Shown in pieces: positions 5,265 to 9,012 of a stretch of DNA of 9,012 nt. The stretch comes from JBGPIT01 sp041485125 (lineage in GTDB: Bacteria > Desulfobacterota > Binatia > UTPRO1). The stretch lies in NCBI GenBank assembly GCA_041485125.1, contig JBGPIT010000204.1, positions 1-9,012 of the forward strand, read 5' to 3'. The notes under the pieces are model-generated. The model was not told where the DNA came from and made no database searches. It saw only the letters and a program-made list of their open reading frames with translations. The position numbers were made by a program, and so were the translations under genes. Positions within the stretch are counted from its first letter, which is position 1; each line of letters begins with the position of its first letter.

Positions 5265-6406
5265 ACGACGCGTCCGTCGTGGTCGTCGGAGCCGGCAACA
5301 TCGGCTCGCACGTGCTGCCGTTGCTCGCGCGGATCGAAGGGCTCGGCGAGCTGACGATCGTCGACAAGGACGTTTACGAAAAAAAGAATCTCAACGGCCA
5401 GGCGATCCTGCCAGGCGACGTGGGGAAAGCGAAGGCGCAGGTCCAGGCGCGCTTGCTGGGCCGCCTCTCGCCGGAGCTCGTGGTGCACTCGATCGTTGAC
5501 GCACTGGAGAATCTCCCGATCGGCTCGTTCCGCGCCGATCTGATCGTAGGATGTCTGGACTCTCGTGAGGCCAGGAGACGGTTGAGCGAGATCGCGTTTC
5601 GGGTCGCGGTGCCCCTCATCGACGCCGGCGTGCAAGCCGATGGTCTGCTGACGCGCGTGAACGTCTATGATCCTCAGAACGAGGACGCCGCGTGCCTCGA
5701 GTGTGCGTGGGGCGCGGCGGATTACGCGGCTCTCGAGCAGGTCTATCCCTGTCAGGGCGCCGCGAACGGGAAGCCGCCGGCGACCAACGCGTCCGCCGCT
5801 CTCGGCGCCCTCGCGGCCGCGCTGCAGGCGATCGAGTGCGAGAAGTGGCTGCGCGGACGGTCGGATCGTCTGGCGCCGGGATCGGAAGTGCTGATCGACG
5901 CCGCGTCGCACACGCACTATCGGAGCACGGTTCGGCGAAACGCTGCCTGCCGCTTCGACCACGAACGCTGGACGATCGAGCGACTCGCGCAGAGTCCGGC
6001 CGCGCTGTCGCTCGGCGATGCGCTCGCGCTGGCGGGTAGCGGCGTGGGAAGCGCTGCTCCCCCGACGGACGCCGTGCTCACCGTCGAAGGCCAGCGCTTC
6101 GTCACGCAGCTCGTGTGCGCTGCCTGCGGCGCTGCGCGTCCGATCGCCCGTCTCGCGGTGACGCTCCGCTCGCGCGATCGCGTCTGCGCGGTTTGCGGAC
6201 AGGAGAACGTCCCGCGGGGCTTCGACCTCAGCGATTGCATCGACCCCGCGGCGCTGCCGGCGGGAGCGCTGCGCCGCCCGCTCCGCGCCTTCGGTCTCCG
6301 CGGCGGCGACGTCTTCACGATCACGCACGCCGGCGGCGCGCGGCACTTCGAGCTAGGAGGCCACCCATGGACAACGTCTTCACCGGATTTCTCGAAGACC
6401 AAATGA
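5243..6406 (+). CDS. ThiF/E1-like ubiquitin-like modifier activating enzyme, 387 aa
   Basis: E1 enzymes of the ThiF/MoeB fold adenylate the C-terminal glycine of a beta-grasp modifier and hold it as a thioester. Seen here: nucleotide-binding VVGAGNIGS (14-22), the acidic strand end TIVDKDVYEKKNLNGQ (38-53), DVGKAKA (59-65) with the lysine K64 expected to contact ATP, and GCLDSREAR (103-111), whose D106 matches the metal-binding aspartate. A CLEC motif (151-154) and CAAC/CAVC (292-295, 315-318) look like zinc ligands. C170, in the YPCQG segment ahead of the helix ending at KWL (203), is the best candidate catalytic cysteine. The family's usual NLNRQ arginine is glycine here (G52). A C-terminal tail (about 340-387) has beta-strand character and is unidentified. 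It overlaps the RING-like gene by 22 bases and the E2 gene by 40. The family is secure; its specific modifier partner, the product of 7787-8095, is inferred from linkage. Confidence 0.93.
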   Translation: MDAGGAVNDASVVVVGAGNIGSHVLPLLARIEGLGELTIVDKDVYEKKNLNGQAILPGDVGKAKAQVQARLLGRLSPELVVHSIVDALENLPIGSFRADLIVGCLDSREARRRLSEIAFRVAVPLIDAGVQADGLLTRVNVYDPQNEDAACLECAWGAADYAALEQVYPCQGAANGKPPATNASAALGALAAALQAIECEKWLRGRSDRLAPGSEVLIDAASHTHYRSTVRRNAACRFDHERWTIERLAQSPAALSLGDALALAGSGVGSAAPPTDAVLTVEGQRFVTQLVCAACGAARPIARLAVTLRSRDRVCAVCGQENVPRGFDLSDCIDPAALPAGALRRPLRAFGLRGGDVFTITHAGGARHFELGGHPWTTSSPDFSKTK

Positions 6407-6909
6407 AAGAGGGCATGTCCCTCGCCGCGCGCAGCGAGCTTCTCACGCTGCTGCCGGCGGGCGGCACACCGCCCAGTCGCTACGTGGCGCGCTTCACGTG
6501 CCGCGGGCTGGTGCGCGTGCGCGGCGGCGTCGTCGTCGAGGCCGAGTGCTTCGAGGTCGGGATTTGGTTTCCGCCCGACTATCTCCGCCGCGTCAATCCC
6601 CTCGAGGTCGTTTCCTGGCTCGGGCCCGATGACGCGTACCATCCGAATATCGGTCCCGGACCGGGCAATCGCATTTTCATCTGCGTCGGGAATTTGAGCG
6701 TCGGAACCTCGCTGGTCGAGATCCTGATGCAGTGCTTCGAGATCATCACGTATCAAAAGATCACGATGCGCGAGGACGACGCTGTGAACCACGAGGCGTG
6801 CGCGTGGGCGCGTGCCAATCAAGACCGCTTTCCCATCGATCGGCGGACATTGCTCGGGCGGACGATCGCGACGCAGGACCTCTCGTCGTCTGCCGAGGAG
6901 CGGCAATGA
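6367..6909 (+). CDS. E2 (UBC-fold) ubiquitin-conjugating-like enzyme, 180 aa
   Basis: E2 enzymes receive the activated modifier from E1 on a cysteine and pass it to the target lysine. The canonical pattern is visible: beta strands VEAECFEVGIWFPPDY (57-72), the signature HPNI (92-95), then IFICVG with the predicted catalytic cysteine C106, followed by the amphipathic helix TSLVEILMQCFEIIT (114-128) and a C-terminal NHEACAWAR (141-149) that matches the N-x-EA region of E2 proteins. The HPN to cysteine spacing is 11 residues, four more than in common eukaryotic E2s, owing to a Gly/Pro-rich GPGPGN loop. The start at 6367 has AGGAGG (6355-6360) six bases upstream and lies inside the E1 gene. The stop overlaps the next start as ATGA. 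The first 40 residues form a helical extension of unknown role. The assignment rests on motif order and on the E1 and JAMM neighbours. Confidence 0.88.
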   Translation: MDNVFTGFLEDQMKEGMSLAARSELLTLLPAGGTPPSRYVARFTCRGLVRVRGGVVVEAECFEVGIWFPPDYLRRVNPLEVVSWLGPDDAYHPNIGPGPGNRIFICVGNLSVGTSLVEILMQCFEIITYQKITMREDDAVNHEACAWARANQDRFPIDRRTLLGRTIATQDLSSSAEERQ

Positions 6910-7787
6910 CGACTCCCGAGATCGTCGAGGCGCTGATCCGCCGCGCGCTCGAGAACGCGACCCCGTCCCGCGAGATTCGGCAAAAGATGTGCGGGCACTG
7001 GGAGCTGTCGTCGCCCGATGCCGGATCGGTGTTCGCGTGCGTGACCGGCGAGTGGTTGCAGCTCGAAACGCCGCCCACTGGTTCGACGCCGCCGCTCGTG
7101 GCGCTCGAGCAGAACCGCGTGCTCGCCGGCCTGGCGAAGTACGCGTGGACGGCGACTGCCGACGGGCTGCAGCTCCGCGCCGAGCTGCCGATGAATTCCG
7201 ACGGCGATCTCGCTCTTCGCGTTCGCGACACGCTCGCCGGCATCGTCCAGGGCATCGCACCGCCCGTCATGCTCGAAGCCGGCGCGCTCACCGAGCTCTG
7301 CGACGCGACAGGTTGGCCGTTCGTCGTGTGCCATCCGCACAAGATGGCCGTCGACCTCGGCCTCCGCGACGTCTTCGCGCGCGCCCGCGTCGAGCAGTCG
7401 GCGGAGACCGGCACCGTCCGTGTGTCCGCCGAGCTGGAGGTCGTGCCGGCGCCGATGACGGACGTGTGCGGCGACGCGCTCGCCGTCTTCCTCCTCCGCA
7501 CGGCCGCGGTCGTCCGTTTGGTGCGACCGGTGATCGAGCGCCGGCAGGCCCATTGCGCGATCGGCTTCGAGGCCCAGTACGCGACCCGGCCGGGTCCGCG
7601 CGAGCTCGCGCACGCGCTCGCCGCTCTGCGCGTGGCGGCCGAGATGACGAGCCGCGAGGTCGCGGTGCTGGCGCGCGACGCGACGATCGCCCGCGCCTAC
7701 CTCGCCATGAACGACATGAAAAGTCGGGTCGACTCGTCCGGGCCGACCACAACCGCCAGCGTGACGCTGGGAAAAGGAGAAGCGTGA
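6906..7787 (+). CDS. Unrecognised two-part protein of the ubiquitin-like operon, possibly YbjN/T3SS-chaperone-like, 293 aa
   Basis: I do not recognise this protein with certainty. The N-terminal half (about 25-120) reads as beta strands (HWELS, VFACVTGEWLQLETP, YAWTATADGLQLRAELPM) followed by a helix (LALRVRDTLAGIVQGI), an order reminiscent of the type III secretion chaperone/YbjN fold, where an acidic beta sheet is packed by helices. The second half (about 125-260) repeats a similar strand and helix order (VRVSAELEVVPAP, ALAVFLLRTAAVVRLV, CAIGFEAQY, ELAHALAALRVAAEM), suggesting an internal duplication. No catalytic signature, zinc-binding pairs, signal peptide or membrane helix is evident; five or six scattered cysteines do not form CxxC motifs. 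It starts at an ATG overlapping the E2 stop (ATGA) with GAGGAG five bases before it, and its stop overlaps the modifier's ATG. Position between E2 and modifier suggests an adaptor or chaperone role. Confidence 0.9.
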   Translation: MTTPEIVEALIRRALENATPSREIRQKMCGHWELSSPDAGSVFACVTGEWLQLETPPTGSTPPLVALEQNRVLAGLAKYAWTATADGLQLRAELPMNSDGDLALRVRDTLAGIVQGIAPPVMLEAGALTELCDATGWPFVVCHPHKMAVDLGLRDVFARARVEQSAETGTVRVSAELEVVPAPMTDVCGDALAVFLLRTAAVVRLVRPVIERRQAHCAIGFEAQYATRPGPRELAHALAALRVAAEMTSREVAVLARDATIARAYLAMNDMKSRVDSSGPTTTASVTLGKGEA

Positions 7788-8095
7788 TGAATGCAGCGAC
7801 GGCAGAAACGATCGATCTCGTAGTGAGCGACATCTCGGGACAGAAGCAGGTGAAGGCCTCGGCAGTGCCGATCGACGCGACCGTGTCCGAGATGGTGCAC
7901 GAGCTCTTGGCGAAGATGGGGCTCGGTCGGAACGACGCCGAGGGTCGCCCGCTCAACTACCGCGCCCGCCTCGATCGCGAAGGGCGCCACCTGAACGGCG
8001 ACGAGCGCGTCGGCGAGGCGCTCCGCCCCGACGACCGGGTGACGCTCCATCCCAGCGCCGATGCCGGCGGCGAGAAGGAGGGCGCAGCGTCGTGA
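7787..8095 (+). CDS. Ubiquitin-like (beta-grasp) modifier with internal Gly-Gly, 102 aa
   Basis: The length and pattern match a single ubiquitin-like domain related to the YukD/EsaB type: first strand TIDLVVSDISG (8-18), second strand with QVKASAVPIDATV (21-33), helix SEMVHELLAKMGL (34-46), then LNYRARLDREGRHLNGDERVGEALRPDDRVTLHPS (56-90 overall) with the L-x-D/E-R-V-x-EA-x-x-P-D-D-R-V-T-L signature common to bacterial Ubl proteins. Gly94-Gly95 follows the last strand, and seven residues (EKEGAAS) come after it. Ubiquitin-family precursors are often cut after Gly-Gly, so the JAMM protease encoded next is the likely processing enzyme and the E1 the activating one. AAGGAGAAG precedes the ATG, and start and stop overlap both neighbours (TGATG and GTGA), which would give coupled translation. 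If uncut, it could instead be a non-conjugated Ubl, as YukD is thought to be. Confidence 0.88.
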   Translation: MNAATAETIDLVVSDISGQKQVKASAVPIDATVSEMVHELLAKMGLGRNDAEGRPLNYRARLDREGRHLNGDERVGEALRPDDRVTLHPSADAGGEKEGAAS

Positions 8096-9012
8096 GCTTT
8101 GTCTGGACCGTCGAGCTCTCGCGCCCGGACGGGAGCTTCGCGGCGCGCGCGCCGCTCGAGCCGGATTGGGGGCCGGCGTCGATCTGGGTGCGCTTCGAGG
8201 GGATGCGGCGGGGCTTGCTGCCGCCGGTCCTCTCGAGCGCGCCCGGCGACGTCGAGCCGCGGTGGGCGGACGACGCCGGTGCGCCGTACGTCGGAGCGCT
8301 CCGCGTCGCGATCAGCGCCGACGGCGACGGCGCGATCGTGCGCGAGGAGATCCCGGTCAGCTATCTCCGCCGACAGGTGGTCGCGCTGACGCGCTCGCTG
8401 GCAGCCGCGGGTGAGCTCGCGCCGGGCGAGGTCGTCTATCCGCGGGTGTGCGCCGAGCCGATCGAGCGGCGGGCCTCCGTCGGCGCGGCGGCGCGTGTCG
8501 GTGGGTTCGCGATCGCCGAGATTCCGCGCCCGCTCGTGCTCCGCGAGACGTCGATGGCGTCGTTCTTGCGGCGCGCGACGCCGTGCGATCTCGCTGAGGG
8601 CGACACCGACGTGCCGATCTTCGTCCCGACGGGAGTGCTGGAAGAGGCGGAGGCGCTGTCGGCCGCGGCCGGCGACGTCGAGACCGGCGGATTTCTGTTC
8701 GGACACCTGCACCGCGACCCGTCGCTTCCGGAGATCTTCGTCGAGATCACCGCGCAGGTGCCGGCGGAGCACGTGCTCGCGGAACGGGCGCGGATCACGT
8801 TCACACCCGAGAGTTGGGCAGCGGCGGAAGCCGCGCGATGTGCCCGCGGCCGGGAAGAGTCGCTTGTTTCGTGGTGGCATTTTCACCCGGATTTTTGCGG
8901 CAATTGTCCACGAGAACGCCGCGAGCAGTGCACCCTCGACAGCACGTTCTTCAGTGCCGAGGACGTGAGCCTTCATCACTTGTTCGGGCAGGCGCATCAA
9001 ACCGCGCTGCTC
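8092..9012 (+). CDS. JAB/JAMM metalloprotease, candidate modifier-processing and deconjugating enzyme, 3' end outside the window
   Basis: A GTG start overlaps the modifier's TGA (GTGA); 307 residues are visible to the right edge. Residues about 1-170 form an N-terminal region I do not recognise. The JAMM zinc-protease signature follows: glutamate E197 in VETGGFLFG (196-204), HFH with H263 and H265 in SWWHFHPDF (260-268), and S-x-x-D with S288 and D291 in FFSAEDV (286-292). All catalytic positions are kept, so it should be active. Between HxH and SxxD the usual seven residues are expanded to 22, carrying C269, C272 and C280. JAMM enzymes of bacterial Ubl operons trim the modifier's tail to expose Gly-Gly and remove the modifier from targets, which suits the EKEGAAS tail encoded just upstream. 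The rest of the JAB domain, and any further genes, lie beyond the edge. Confidence 0.93.
   Translation, partial: MSFVWTVELSRPDGSFAARAPLEPDWGPASIWVRFEGMRRGLLPPVLSSAPGDVEPRWADDAGAPYVGALRVAISADGDGAIVREEIPVSYLRRQVVALTRSLAAAGELAPGEVVYPRVCAEPIERRASVGAAARVGGFAIAEIPRPLVLRETSMASFLRRATPCDLAEGDTDVPIFVPTGVLEEAEALSAAAGDVETGGFLFGHLHRDPSLPEIFVEITAQVPAEHVLAERARITFTPESWAAAEAARCARGREESLVSWWHFHPDFCGNCPRERREQCTLDSTFFSAEDVSLHHLFGQAHQTALL

Noticed and set aside
5153..6346. Long open frame on the minus strand, opposite the E1 gene (397 codons).
   Set aside because: No recognisable motif and arginine-rich composition; the plus strand carries unmistakable E1 motifs.
6812..8095. Plus-strand open frame joining a long Arg/Ala-rich region to the ubiquitin-like domain (427 codons).
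   Set aside because: The part before 7787 overlaps the E2 and the 293-residue gene out of frame and is low complexity. The ATG at 7787 has a good ribosome binding site and begins the Ubl fold exactly.

Overview
The window is GC-rich bacterial DNA, with third codon positions mostly G or C. A large sigma-54-type AAA+ protein, WD40 and HEAT-repeat genes, and a compact accessory operon would fit a Myxococcota-like (deltaproteobacterial) or similar environmental genome. No marker gene fixes the taxon, so this is inference. I see no tRNA, rRNA, CRISPR array, transposase or integrase.

Layout: (1) 1-1232, minus strand: a two-gene unit with a HEAT-repeat protein followed directly (TGA|ATG) by a WD40 beta-propeller protein that runs off the left edge. 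(2) 1233-1495: divergent intergenic region. (3) 1496-4651, plus strand: a 1051-residue multidomain regulator. It has an unrecognised N-terminus, a sigma-54-activator-type AAA+ ATPase with an altered GAFTGA loop (GTFTGV), a degenerate RelA/SpoT nucleotidyltransferase-like domain that has lost its catalytic residues, TPR repeats and a C-terminal SLOG-like Rossmannoid domain. It has no recognisable DNA-binding HTH. (4) 4652-4784: a short gap holding a well-formed -24/-12 sigma-54 promoter (TTGGCAC-N5-CTGC, with exactly 10 bp between GG and GC) and overlapping inverted repeats. (5) 4785-9012, plus strand: six overlapping genes forming a ubiquitin-like conjugation operon: FHA-like + RING-like zinc protein (candidate E3), ThiF/E1-like activating enzyme, E2/UBC-like enzyme, an unrecognised two-part protein (possibly YbjN/T3SS-chaperone-like), a beta-grasp ubiquitin-like modifier with an internal Gly-Gly seven residues before its end, and a JAB/JAMM metalloprotease cut by the right edge.

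Proposed working of the system (inference): the JAMM protease trims the modifier to expose Gly-Gly. The E1 adenylates it and passes it to the E2 cysteine, and the RING-like protein, through its FHA-like domain, may choose the target. The upstream regulator would sense a ligand, perhaps a nucleotide, through its dead RelA/SpoT-like and/or SLOG-like modules and use ATP to open sigma-54 polymerase at the operon promoter. E1-E2-Ubl-JAB systems are known in bacteria (Bil and related operons; cap2/cap3 in CBASS). The less familiar parts here are the RING/FHA protein, the chaperone-like protein and above all the sigma-54 AAA+/pseudo-RelA-SpoT/TPR/SLOG controller.
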